Part shown: piece after piece, positions 12,070 to 21,995 of the stretch
How positions within the stretch are numbered: position 1 is the stretch's first letter
Layout: the number at the start of each line of letters is the position of its first letter
Source of the DNA: Spongilla lacustris
Taxonomy: Eukaryota > Porifera > Demospongiae > Spongillida > Spongillidae
Reading direction: 5' to 3'
Assembly: GCA_949361645.1 (NCBI GenBank)
Contig: OX442429.1
Span: 5,255,167-5,319,166, forward strand
Length of the DNA stretch: 64,000 nt
The notes under the pieces: generated by a model
What the model saw: only the letters and a program-made list of their open reading frames with translations
Databases searched by the model: none
What the model was told of the DNA's origin: nothing
Position numbers and translations under genes: made by a program

Positions 12070-13783
12070 ATGCATCGCGATCGACAGGTCACCTGCGACG
12101 AAAACCTGTACAACGTCCAGAACTATCTAATGGATGGCTCATATCCTTCCAGTGCTACAGAGGATTTGAAGCGCCTGATTCGCAAAAGGTCTAAGGATTT
12201 TGTTATCCGCGAAGGGGTGATGCTGTACAAAAAAAAAGAAGCTACATTGCGAGAAGATTGTGTTGTTGGACATTACAGATAGAAGGAGAGCCTTTGATGA
12301 ATGCCATGCTTCGGCAAGTGGTGGTCACCAAGGAAGAGACCGTACGGAGGGGAAAATGAAAACCTACTACTGGCCAAATATGTCGATCGATATTCGCCGA
12401 TGGGTTAGTTCATTTACAAGGCTTATTAATGTACGCGATTATCCTTATTGCTGATTTTTTTTTTTTTTAATGTAATTCTCGGTGGCAGATATCAGAATGT
12501 GATTCTTGCCAAAGAACAAACCCATCAATTAAAAGCCCTAGTTTGGATTTGCAGCCAATTCCTGTGACTGGGTTATGGAACTCATGCATGGGGGGTTGAT
12601 ATCATAGGACCACTACACCTAACAACGTGTGGAAACCGCTACATTGTTGTAGCAACTGACTATTTCTCAAAGTGGCCTGAAGCAAGTGCATTGCCAAACA
12701 AGAATGCCACCAGTGTTGCAAGTTTTTTGTACTCCTTGTACTGCCGCTATGGGGCTGGTGATATTATTACTGACCAAGGACGGGAATTCGTTAACCAGGT
12801 ACAAATTCAAACAAATACATATATTCATGGCTGGATATTTTTCAATGACATGTAGATTGTTGATGTTCTATGCAAAACATTCAAAATGGACCACAGGATT
12901 ACATCAGCATATCATCCACAATCCAATGGGTTATGTGAAAGGATGAATCAGACTATAATCCGGTTAGATAATATCTTTGCACAGTCATAACTACTATTCA
13001 TCTTATACACATGCATGTACCACAGATCATTGCAGAAAGTTGTTGATGACCAATGTGATAAATGGGATCAGGCTTTAGAATCTGTCTTATTTGCAATTCG
13101 TACATCAGTCCAGGCATCTAGCAAATATTCACCTTATGAAGTTGCATTTGGAAGAAAAGTCACCTTTCCTCTTGAGCATGTAATGCAAGTTCACAGGACT
13201 GTTTCCAGCTTGAATGAGACTGCTCTTGAAGCATTGTACAAGCAACTACAAGAAAACAGGGCTAAGTTGACAATAAAGGTAAAAGTTTTTATTTGCATTT
13301 CTGACTAATTGTACACTTTTAATCATGGCAGGCTAAAGAAAACATCACAATTGCGCAGATGAAACAAGTTGTTTTGCATAGGAAACGTCATGCAGCTGGG
13401 AAGACAGCATCCACTATAAAAGTTGGGGATCTTGTACTTTTAAGAAACAGGAGGCAGGCTGGCAGAAAAGGAAATAAGTTAGATAGAAGATATCTGGGGC
13501 CATATATGGTTGAAACAATATCAACAAAGGGACAGGTATTTATTTTTTTCATAAGCCATAAGATATTGTTCTCTACATATAAAGGTGACCCTTAAAAATA
13601 AGAAAGGATGTATTCTTAAAGTGAACCAATCAATCAGAAACATCAAGATATACAAAGCTACTGCATCCAATTCCAGCTCCATGGACCCAGAAAGTAAACT
13701 GATATCCATATTACATAATGAAGCAACAAAGTTTACTAATGCATGTGGGGTAATTCGTTCTACCCTAAGCATGAAAATATAGA
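12070..13783 (+). pseudogene. Ginger1 transposase, integrase part
   Basis: This is the cut-and-paste recombinase of element A. The N-terminus (12,070 on) holds the YP motif region (GSYPSSATEDLKRLIRKRS). The H2C2 zinc finger follows (CHASASGGH, then ECDSC across an intron at about 12,404-12,489). The DDE core shows VDIIGPL with the first Asp, ITDQGREFVNQ with the second, and YHPQSNGLCERMNQ with the Glu, separated by introns of about 60-90 bp. Next come SKYSPYEVAFGR and the GPY/F module (DRRYLGPYMVE, about 13,480-13,640). All catalytic residues are present. Frame changes near 12,258 and 12,590 break the gene. The usual gene continues into the OTU region downstream. Function is established for the family; activity of this copy is doubtful. 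Confidence 0.88.
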
Positions 13784-13854
13784 CATAAACAATGTGTGTC
13801 TCCCTAGTTGATTTGGCAGCCAGAAATCATTACATCTCTTTCCTTTTCCCTGTA

Positions 13855-14215
13855 CAGGGATTTCTGCTTTGACAGATGGTATGGAAGTAGACAAGGGAGG
13901 CCCCACTGGTGATACAGGAAGTTCTGATTTGGCAGATGGTATGGAAATAGACAAGTGAGGGTCCACAATTGATAAAAGATGTTCTGATTTGACAGATGGT
14001 ATGGAAGTAGAAAAGGGAAAAGGAGGCCCCACTGGTGATACAGGAAGTTCTGATTTGGCAGATGGTATGGAAATAGACAAGTGAGGGTCCACAGGTGATA
14101 CAAGAAGTTCTAAATTGACAGATGGTAATGAAGCAGAAAAGGGAAAAGCAAGCTCCACAGGACGTTCTGGTTCTCACAAGGAAAAAGGTGGATGCTCTTA
14201 CCACACTACTGAGTC
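13855..14215 (+). repeat. In-frame minisatellite in the transposase linker
   Basis: Four or five units of about 60 bp translate to SSDLADGMEIDKxGSTGDT-like repeats, rich in Asp, Gly and Ser. They lie between the GPY/F module and the OTU domain. Two units read through TGA where the paralogous units have a sense codon. This looks like a flexible acidic linker that expands by slippage. Confidence 0.7.
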
Positions 14216-14324
14216 TCAAGATCTAAGTTAGTATTTTTTTAAATGAATATATGGTACATGTATAATGTATATGCAATTGTAAAAGGGAAAGAGCTGTGCT
14301 CACCTACATTGTACCAGCTGACGA

Positions 14325-14920
14325 ATGAGCCTCATAGTGGCAATGAGACTGAAAGACGTACCATTATGCTGCAAAACATTGAACATTATGGCCTAAAACT
14401 ACGATGCAATGTCCTTGGAGATGGAAACTGTCTTTTCTGCTGTTTGTGACCAACTGGTTCGGTTGAAAATCACACGAAAACGACACAATGTATTACAGAA
14501 GGAAGTGGTTGAGTTCATGGCCCATAATCCTTACACTGTAAGTTAACTTCTTGCTGTGTACAAATAAGTTGATATCATTGCCTATTTAAACTACTGTAGT
14601 CAGATGGAACACATTTGTCACATTTCATTACTGCATCATCATGGAAAGACTACTTAACTGAAATGTCACAGCCTGGGACGTGGGGAAATCACCTTGAGCT
14701 GCAAGTTGTTGCTTCAATGATGCGTGTTGTTATATGTGTCATTACTGACACTAGCAATCCAGACAGATGTATTATTTGGTTGTATCCAGATGAGTCTAGT
14801 GATGGACCTATATTATTGCTTGGATGTCAAATGGGGCACCATTATTTCAGTCTAGCACCTATTGATCTGCAGAGCACAGTTATGAGGGCTCCGTGTAGAA
14901 ATACCACTCAGAGCTCTAGG
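14325..14920 (+). pseudogene. Ginger1 OTU-like cysteine protease domain
   Basis: OTU domains remove ubiquitin, and Ginger1 transposases are known to carry one. The catalytic block reads LGDGNCLF (Asp-Gly-Asn-Cys). It is followed, after a 1-nt loss near 14,437, by VCDQLVRLK and KEVVEFMAHNP. An intron of about 60 bp leads to WKDYLTEMSQPGTWGNHLELQ and then LLLGCQMGHHYFSL, which supplies the expected late histidine. The domain is homologous to 33,340-34,077 in element B (MERPGT.GTHLELQ, GCEMEFHYHSL). The frameshift should inactivate it here. Why these transposons keep a deubiquitinase-like fold is unknown. Confidence 0.8.
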
Positions 14921-14975
14921 TAATAATTCAGGTATGAGTGTAATTTAACGCCATAACGTTATTAATTTCATGTAC

Positions 14976-16078
14976 AGGTATAGTGAGAGCATCATTAGAT
15001 GGATACAAATTATATATGACACACAAATGTTTTGTATCTTATTCAGATATTATGATAAAGGATACTCAAGGAAGACATTGTGTTACAACAAATGAGTTTA
15101 AAGATGTATTGCAGGGATCTCAAATAGGAGATGGAGTTAAGCAATACTGTTTAACACTACAGATACTTGACTGAGTTCACCTTTTAGGTAATCAACTATT
15201 TCTTCCATGTGCTTGAGAGTAACCATTCAGCAGTATGCTAAATTGTGTATTATAGCTGCATCGTCATACTTCTTTTAAATAGCAGGCCATGGCTTTTGGA
15301 AGCCAGATAAAGTGCCTTAGTTCGTTTGTCTTCACAATGTTGTCAAGAGATAAATACACATCGCCATTCAAGGTACATGCAGATAAAAGTCACTTAAACT
15401 GAAATCTTCTGTGTGAAATTGTGTGCAGAACGAAGGAATGTTTGATTTCAAGTATGTCTTTATGCCCTGCCATATCCCTGGACACTGGTTTCTTGTGGTA
15501 ATTATAGTATAACATTCAAATTTGATGTTATAGCTTCATATTCATATATACATGTAGGTGATTGATATATCAAAGCAGTCAGTCTCTGTGTATGATTCAT
15601 TTTATGACACCATTCAAGGGAATGCTACAGCTCTTATAAGGTGCAGACATATATAATGATTTTCATGTAATAATAATTATGTATATTAAAGCAATTTTAT
15701 AAGGCAAGAGTATTTCAATCAGTACTCTGATAGTGTGGATATGGTGAAATGGCGATTTGAAAAGTTCACCGTAAGCTGTGTATTTTTTTGTTCAATTAAT
15801 GTGTATTTTGTGGCTAATGTTAGGACCCAAAACTGCAACAGAGGGGTTCCTCAGACTGTGGAGTTTTTATTTGTAAGGTACTGTATAACTAACTGCATGT
15901 ACATAGAACATATAACTGAATTGGTTTCAATTTTAGTTTGCAGACTGCATAGCAAATAATCAAACATTGTCTTTTGAAGTAAGTTTCCGAAAACTTGATT
16001 AGCATTATTTATTAATACAAGCCTACAGACATCAAGCGCAGCAATGCGCTCATGGTTAGCTGCAACACTCGTTGAAAG
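14976..16078 (+). pseudogene. Ginger1 Ulp1/SENP-like (C48) cysteine protease domain
   Basis: The exons read FVFTMLSRDKYTSPFK, then FDFKYVFMPCHIPGHWFLV, then VIDISKQSVSVYDSFYDT, then VDMVKWRFEKFT, then QQRGSSDCGVFICK and FADCIANNQTLSFE. GHW gives the catalytic His, VYDSF the Asp and QRGSSDCG the oxyanion Gln and nucleophile Cys, so the triad is complete. A helix with RSWLAATLV follows. Introns are short (50-80 bp) with GT/AG ends. C48 proteases cleave SUMO-like modifiers. The preceding exon (14,976-15,173) ends in TGA after LTLQILD and may be joined by splicing. The domain lies in the same order and strand as the OTU domain, so one polyprotein is likely but not proven. Confidence 0.8.
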
Positions 16079-16133
16079 GTGATTATAGTAGTAACTTATG
16101 CTGACCCTGCAATTATATTGCCTCTTATGTGTA

Positions 16134-17199
16134 TTTAGTTCCTCTGTAAGCAGCAATATAGTGAAGATAGTTTTGGAAGATTGCAAAGATAGTCTGTCAC
16201 AAGACATAAAAGTTCATCTTGAAAAGGTAAAGCAAGAAATGATTGCATCATATATGAGCAATACCAGATTGCTTTCTTCTAACCAGACTGTGTTTGCACC
16301 AAAAAGGGTACACTGTACTGCTAGTGATGAGCTAGCTGGAGGTAGTGTAAATCAAGTGTAAGTGCTGAAGAATAAAATTGTACATACACCTCAGATGGTT
16401 GCTATAGTTACAAAGACCTGCTTCCAAAGTTTCAATCAAAACCTATCTTGGATGTTAGCCCTATTGAACCTCTGCCTCTTATGTGTACTTATGAGAAAGA
16501 AGCGAAGAAACTTAAATTATGGAAGAAGCCCATTCCTTTGTATGTGGATAGGTAAATGTACTAATTTGTCCCCTTGTACTTATTCATGAAATAATCCAAA
16601 TATTTCCCAGTGAAAATAACGTTTCTTTTGATGCACTGGTCAACATTTGCCATGAGAGTGAGGTTAGCTGTTAACAATTAGGTGTTTGATGTATATATTA
16701 CCATATTGCAACTTTTTTTATAAAGGCCCATCTTCGAAAGATTTGCAAGAGTACAGTGGCATCATTCTTTAAATCAGTCTACATCAGGTTGAGTGAGGAG
16801 AAGATTTCTAAGGCTTTTCCACTTGTCTGTCAGCATATTAAGTCACCTGACTACAGAAGCTTAAGGCACATCCTACATGTGTGGCCTATCAAGGATATTG
16901 ATGTGGTATGTTGATGTAGAAAATAAAATTGTATAACTAAAATATGATCAATTTTAGGTTGAAGCAGTGAAGCACTTTATGTATGGAATCAGCATTGATG
17001 AAGGCAACAAAGGGATACAAGCATTGACCTTAGCCTGGGATGTTCTTTATCCAGAAGTATTCCGGTTTATGTTATTATTCAAATGTTATCAGCACTATTC
17101 CTTTATTTCTATAGCTGATGGCTGCATTAATAAAATTCCTGTATGCTGAGATGAGCTATGAAGAAACAGTTGTGTATTACTTGAACCACATATTGTCAT
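16134..17199 (+). CDS. Unrecognised C-terminal region of the Ginger1 protein
   Basis: Five or six short exons follow the C48 domain on the same strand. They include VKIVLEDCKDSLSQDI, YEKEAKKLKLWKKPIPLYV, NNVSFDALVNICHE, HLRKICKSTVASFFKSVY, KSPDYRSLRHILHVWPI, EAVKHFMYGISIDEG and LMAALIKFLYAEMSYEE, ending YYLNHILS-stop at about 17,199. Exon edges carry GT/AG, and coding density and Lys/Glu-rich composition resemble the upstream exons. The predicted fold is mostly helical. I do not recognise the domain. It could be a DNA- or protein-binding module specific to this Ginger1 lineage. Confidence 0.55.
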
Positions 17200-17369
17200 G
17201 ACCCATTGTCTGCAAGGCACATACATACATATATATATTGTATGGCGATCGTACAAAGTGTATAACGGCTGACAGACGCTGGCTTACCATTGAGAAAGAA
17301 GCATCAAATGTGTCTATCGTATCAATTAAAACCTGGTCAGTATCGGTGAATAAATAAAATGCATCAGGA

Positions 17370-17538
17370 AACTCGGTCCCCCCCCTCCGCCCCCTACCCG
17401 GACCAAGATGCCTGGATGTTCAAATAATTACCCGGACCCATATGCCTAGGCATTTGGGTCCGGGGGGGGACCCAGTTGCCTAGGCATATGGGTCCCCCCG
17501 GACCCAAAATGGGGGGGGGGACCCACATGCCTGTGACA
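17370..17538. repeat. Right terminal inverted repeat of Ginger1 element A
   Basis: Reverse complement of the left end, finishing GGACCCACATGCCTGTGACA before the duplicated CCGG (17,539-17,542). Confidence 0.9.
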
Positions 17539-18506
17539 CCGGCGGTCGTCTTCGGGTCGGCTATATTTTGCCGGGTAACACGAAACCAAGTTTGCCCGTG
17601 AACAACGATGCTACTGGCGTCGTAGCTGGCGACGTACGTGTCAACGAACAGCCCGGCCTTATGATAATCCAGACATTATGGATGCGGGAACACAACAAGA
17701 TAGCCGATGAAATGGCGTCCATCAATCCTGGTTGGAACGACGAGCGGCTGTACCAAGAAGCAAGAAAAATCATCGGAGCCGAGTTTCAGAAGGTCATACT
17801 TCGAATGGCTACCCACCATAATGGACTCAGACACGTTCAACGCCCTAATTGGACCCTACAAAGGCTACAATCCTAAAGCCGACGTGAGCCTCCCCACAGA
17901 ATTATTGACCGCCGCTCTTAGAGTAGGCCACACCTTTATAAGACCGAACTTCCCACGTCTGGAGTCCGATTTCGAGACGTCAATCCCAGGAGGAGACCTC
18001 CAGCTCGTTTTTCGGGAATGATAGACATCTACAACAGCAGTTTTGGTACGGATCCTCTTCTCCGAGGCCTTCTTACCACTCCTGCTCGTCGCAGAGATGA
18101 ATTCCTCAGTAATGTTCTTACCAATCGCCTTTTCGACGGTCCTCCAGGAACTGAGACGGACCTCGCGTCAAGGAATATGCAACGGGGTCGAGACCACGGC
18201 GTTGCACCCTATTCGGTGTACAAGAACGTTTGCAAGAACGTTTAAGGTGTCTCCTCTCCATTTGATCGCGAGTCGACGTTCGCTAAATTTATCGAGACGT
18301 ACGGGTCTCTCGACACCGCCGACCTATGGGTGGGCGGCATCTCGGAGAGGAGTCTTCCCAACTCTCGCCTCGGCGCGACGTTTGCCTGCATTTTCGCCAA
18401 TGCGTTTTCCAATCTGAGGGACGGAGATGCTTTTTACTTTGAAAGGCCCGGAGTTTTTACACCTCTGCAAGTTCACGAACTGCATGTCGAAGGCGTCTCT
18501 TTCTAG

Positions 18507-18944
18507 AGTTATCTGCGACAATTCGGATGGAATCACCCAAGCTCAACCCAACGCTTTCATCGCTACCCAGCCTCGCGTACCGTGCAGCAGTCTTCCCTCT
18601 GTTAATCTGGCAGCATGGAAAGAGCACGATAGAAATGAATATCATTGTCCTGTCAAGAAATCAGCCCTATATCACGATGTTGCCGGCGAATTTCAGGTTG
18701 CGTAAACAATTTCAATCCAACACTTTTGATGACGTGGTGCCTTGTTGATGTACTACATGTACATTGCAGCACTGTTAATGTAATGTCGCTATAATGGATA
18801 ATCAAGCGATTACAAAGTGATAAAATATTGAATTTATAGGGCCCGTATTGTGCATGCAACTATTGATGCTCCCACTCTAATGATGAACTTGCATGACCAA
18901 GCTGAACTCCAACTCAGAATTGCTATTATATACTAACGTTTAGC
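18507..18944. other. Peroxidase 3' flank, no other feature
   Basis: Coding-like composition fades after about 18,600. I recognise no further domain and no clear polyadenylation signal. Confidence 0.4.
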
Positions 18945-19510
18945 TTGTATCGAGAGTTACGTTAACTGTCATATAGGATTTGTCCCCGATTATGAATGTC
19001 ATTTAAAAAACGGGACTCGCTTCTAACGGGACTGACTTCTATGAATCGGATCGCTTTGCTTGTTGTCGTTATCAAACAAGATGTTGAAAGAGAGCCGTTT
19101 GATGTTTGTTTGATGTTTCAAAACCGTGTGGTTCAAGAGAACAAACGGGATCCTGTTTTTCCTCGTCCCCAGACGCAACAGCGCCATTTTTTTCTTCTTC
19201 TTCCTTTATTTGCAAAGAACTCGAGATAAAAACCGTTTCAAAGGAAGCGAATGGTGCCAATATTTATAGAATTTCAAGCGGTAGATTCTTTGCGGATTGG
19301 ATACACGTGGATCGTATTGGGCCTTGAACTGATAACAGAGATACATATGTTGATAACTTTACAGGGGAAAAAACTCATCACGGGAACTGTTTGAAAGAAT
19401 GCCAATGGTATCAGTAGGTTCAGAATTTCAAGTTATCTCCGTATAAGGGAGTATGTTCATGGGGATCGCTTGTTACAGTAGCTAAATGGTGTGTTTCAAT
19501 ACATACATGT
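18945..19510. repeat. Inverted copy of the 1,250-1,818 repeat
   Basis: Runs from GAGAGTTACGTTAACTGTCA to ATGGTGTGTTTCAA and matches the reverse complement of 1,250-1,818 throughout, with scattered substitutions. The two copies bracket the satellite and peroxidase region. Confidence 0.75.
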
Positions 19511-19518
19511 ACGGCCAT

Positions 19519-19592
19519 GTTGTCTCGTTCCCAGACCAATATGACGCAATGTTTATCACAAGTTGCCGTCATATAGCGTCTGGGAACGAGAC
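19519..19592. repeat. Short hairpin repeat (TCTCGTTCCCAGAC)
   Basis: TCTCGTTCCCAGAC at the left pairs with GTCTGGGAACGAGA at the right around a loop of about 45 bp. A related hairpin with TCTCGTACCCA lies at about 38,990-39,072 and a single arm near 49,868. This is a small palindromic MITE family. Confidence 0.6.
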
Positions 19593-19914
19593 GAACGATT
19601 TTTTACAAACCAAAAAAAATTTGCTCCGTTACGGATTGTCTTTGGCAAACATACGGTTACGGATCAGAAATTCCAACCGGTACGGATCAGATAAGTGTTA
19701 CTGATCCGTTAGATGAAAGTTGTAGCGGGATGTAATACATCCTGTTAAAATCCGATAAATCATATTACGTTTACAATCTGTAGCATTTAGTAATTACAAT
19801 CTGTTGAGCACCAATTATCCAATTTAGCGGGCATGCATGCATCTTCGATTGCTGCGAGGCGGCTCCCCTTTTCGATTCTGCCTAGTTGGTTACGACGTTG
19901 GCCTAGTGATTTCT

Positions 19915-20035
19915 GCCGAGAGGTAAGTGAGATTGAGCGTGAAATAGAGAGGACAGAAAGTGATCGAACCGTTATTTTTTCCTAACTCAGGAGCCTAAAG
20001 GCCCCATCACCGCTCTACCGCCTATACGCTGTCTC
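19915..20035 (-). repeat. Possible tRNA-derived SINE head
   Basis: On the minus strand, GGTAGAGCGGTGATGGGG resembles a pol III A box. About 45 nt downstream, GGTTCGATCACTTTC resembles a B box. I cannot fold a credible tRNA with paired acceptor ends, so this is a weak call. Confidence 0.3.
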
Positions 20036-20129
20036 TGTTGAATTTTCGTCGCACAGTTTCTTTCAGCCAATGACATTGGGATACTGCAACCATAGACTCG
20101 ATGAGCATCATGTTACTTGTATCATCACT

Positions 20130-20245
20130 GTGGCCTGTCACGCAAAAATTGTACCGGGCGAAAATTGTACCGCCGGGTACAATTTTTGCAACCAAAATTG
20201 TACCGGGCGGTACAATTTTTGTTGCGAAAAGTGTGCCGGGTAGTG
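20130..20245. repeat. Clustered small inverted repeats
   Basis: AAAATTGTACCGGGCG and GGTACAATTTTTGC recur in both orientations, giving a hairpin-prone stretch. No gene is seen. Confidence 0.5.
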
Positions 20246-20414
20246 AGAAAGGACCGTTAGCTATATAGGATGTCGGATTACGTATTCTGCTAGTTTAATA
20301 CGTGTTGTACACAGTTCGCTGAAATAAAAACTTGATTTTATATATAGTTGGTAATTCTGACAGTATAGTGCACTTCACTGAGCATAACATGCTTCGGTAT
20401 TGTAGGTGCAATAC

Positions 20415-20570
20415 ATTCCAATGCCTTCACTCAGCTAGCCTTCAGACTACCTGTGAGGCCTTCACTCAGCTAGCCTTCAGACTACCTGTGAGGCAGTCAA
20501 TGCCTCCACCCAGCTAGCCTTCAGACTACCTATGAGGCAGTCAATGCCTTCACTCAGCTAGCCTTCAGAC
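20415..20570. repeat. Minisatellite with AGCTAGCCTTCAGACTACCT units
   Basis: About four units of 40-46 bp (ACTCAGCTAGCCTTCAGACTACCTGTGAGGC). The hAT at 20,571 inserted into one unit. The array resumes at 21,972 and was then split again by the foldback element at 21,996. Confidence 0.75.
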
Positions 20571-20724
20571 CAGGGTTGCCGAAAGTCAGGCCGGGGTCCG
20601 GCCTGTGACCGGCCGGCCTGACAGCCCCGGCCTGCCAGGTCGGCCTGCCAGGTCGGATAAATTGATGTTATTAAACAATTTATGGCTAACCACAAAACAT
20701 TATGATATTATTAAACAATTTATT

Positions 20725-20871
20725 AAATATTCATACTTCTTCGCGCCATCCGAGCGGGTGTTTTCGCGAGCTAAGCTGATTCAACAGCGCCAGAGATGGA
20801 ACCTTCTCCCTCAACGTTTGGAGGCGTGTGTCATGCTGAAGCACAATGCATGGTTAATTACAAGTATTTAG
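20725..20871 (+). pseudogene. hAT transposase C-terminal (hATC dimerisation) remnant
   Basis: The translation holds FAPSERVFSRAKLIQQRQRW followed by NLLPQRLEACVMLKHN. This is the conserved end of hAT transposases (SxxSERVFS...R.L...EAL..LK.N). Only about 50 residues remain and the catalytic core is missing. Confidence 0.85.
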
Positions 20872-20994
20872 ATAGCAAGCGCGCTGTTTGCATCACTGCA
20901 TGTTATGTATCTCAGACTCAGTTTCTGTATCTGTAATTTGTAAATTGTAACCATTACCAACTGATTGTATATTAACTATATTACTATATGAGAC

Positions 20995-21825
20995 CGCAGT
21001 TTCTGAGAAAACGTCCTATATTTCGTGTTATACCATTTGAATCGCTAGATCGTCCGAACGGTATAGGCTATCGACTTCCTATTTTCATAACTACGTACTA
21101 CACCATTGCTCTATGATAAAATACATTTTGGTGTCTTGCACTTGCTCCGTGCCAGCATTGCAACGTTGGATACCCCACCAGGTTCAAACCCAACATAGCT
21201 TTCTGTAGGAGTAATCAAATCGCTTCAAATTCAGTTTGTAGGTACAGAGGTCCTATATCTATCGATTTGTTCTGTCCGTTAATTTTTATGCCATCCATTA
21301 CGGAGATATACAGTTGAACAAACTACGTACGTGCACATTTTCCCGCTCGATTCGCGCCGATGATTTGGGCAAATCGCGTCCCGCTCAAAGTATGGGAAGC
21401 GGTGATTATATCATTGCCGCGTATCGAGCGGGAAAAAATGCACGTAGTTTGTTCAACTATATCTCCGTAACGGATGGCATAAAAATTAACGAACAGAACA
21501 AATCGATAGATATAGGACCTCTGTACTTACAAATCGAATTTGAAGCAATTTGCCGGATTACTCCTACAGAAAGTTATGTTTGGTTTGAACCTGGTGGGGT
21601 ATCGAACGTTGCAATGATGGTACTGAGCAAGTGCAAGACACAAAAATGTATTTTACCCTAGGGCATAGGTGTAGTATGAAGTGTTGAAAATAGGAAGTCG
21701 ATAGCCTTTATTGTTCGGCAGATACAGCAATTCGAATGTTATAACACGATTATTTTATAATGTTATAAAACATAGGAATTACGTTATCTCGGAAACTGTC
21801 CCATATATAGCTATAGACATCGCGA
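20995..21825. mobile_element. Foldback repeat nested inside the hAT
   Basis: Palindromic. The left arm has CGCTTCAAATTCAGTTTGTAGGT and CGTTACGGAGATATA. The right arm has their reverse complements, with a GC-rich centre near 21,370-21,430. Ends resemble GGGACAGTTTCCGAGATAACG. Same family as 2,929-3,400 and 29,283-30,750. Confidence 0.7.
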
Positions 21826-21995
21826 AATGAATCAATAATTTATTATAATAAGTGGGTGGATCCCGGCCTGCTGGCCTGTCAGGTCACGGTCCGGCCTGCC
21901 AGGCCAAGCTAAATTAAATGTCCGGCCTGGCAGGCCGACCTGGCAGGCCGGACTGGCCTTCGGCAACCCTGCTTCAGACTACCTAGCCTTCAGTA

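Larger units (their letters stand above)
11759..17538 (+). mobile_element. Ginger1 DNA transposon (integrase + OTU + Ulp1), element A
   Basis: The element is 5,780 bp. It starts TGTCACAGGCATGTGGGTCC and ends with the reverse complement. The inverted repeats run about 170-190 bp per side and contain internal GGGTCC..GGACCC and TGCCTAGGCA units. CCGG is duplicated on both sides. It encodes, all on the plus strand, a Gypsy-like integrase with H2C2 zinc finger, DDE core and GPY/F motif, an OTU domain, a Ulp1/C48 domain and a further C-terminal region. Termini, CCGG target and domain order match the published definition of Ginger1. Several frameshifts and stops make this copy probably non-autonomous, but most of the coding sequence is readable, so it is young. 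It sits in the peroxidase exon in the same orientation. Confidence 0.95.
10660..18506 (+). pseudogene. Secreted animal heme peroxidase, broken by a transposon and mutations
   Basis: This is a member of the animal heme peroxidase family (peroxidasin/myeloperoxidase-like), which oxidises substrates with H2O2 outside the cell or in vesicles. Exon 1 (10,660-10,744) encodes a signal peptide (MKDFVSVTLLLVAVEA). A GT...AG intron leads to exon 2 at 10,830. Family landmarks follow in order: RTVDGTCNN, GTPFRRILRPQYEDGISS, the distal histidine in QWGQFLDH, the catalytic arginine in MREHNKIADEM, the proximal histidine in ALRVGHTFIRP, and RDHGVAPY with a late ERSLPNSRLGATF. Breaks: an in-frame TGA at 11,324-11,326 just after DGISSI, a 5.78-kb Ginger1 element inside the exon at 11,759, frame changes near the insertion, near 17,796 and near 18,015, and an in-frame TAA at 18,243-18,245. 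Coding similarity continues past each break, so it was a normal gene until recently. This haplotype is almost certainly non-functional. Confidence 0.9.
20571..21971 (+). mobile_element. hAT transposon, defective, with exact 8-bp duplication
   Basis: The element begins CAGGGTTGCCGAAAGTC and ends TTCGGCAACCCTG. The flanks are CTTCAGAC at 20,563-20,570 and CTTCAGAC at 21,972-21,979, a perfect 8-bp target duplication. Both ends are followed inward by clusters of GGCCTGCCAGGTCGG-type repeats. It is 1,401 bp long, holds only a C-terminal transposase remnant and is itself interrupted by a foldback repeat. Confidence 0.93.

Noticed and set aside
12070..13783. Gypsy-type LTR retrotransposon based on the integrase
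   Set aside because: There is no reverse transcriptase, protease or LTR. Inverted (not direct) ends with CCGG duplication and OTU/Ulp1 domains fit Ginger1.
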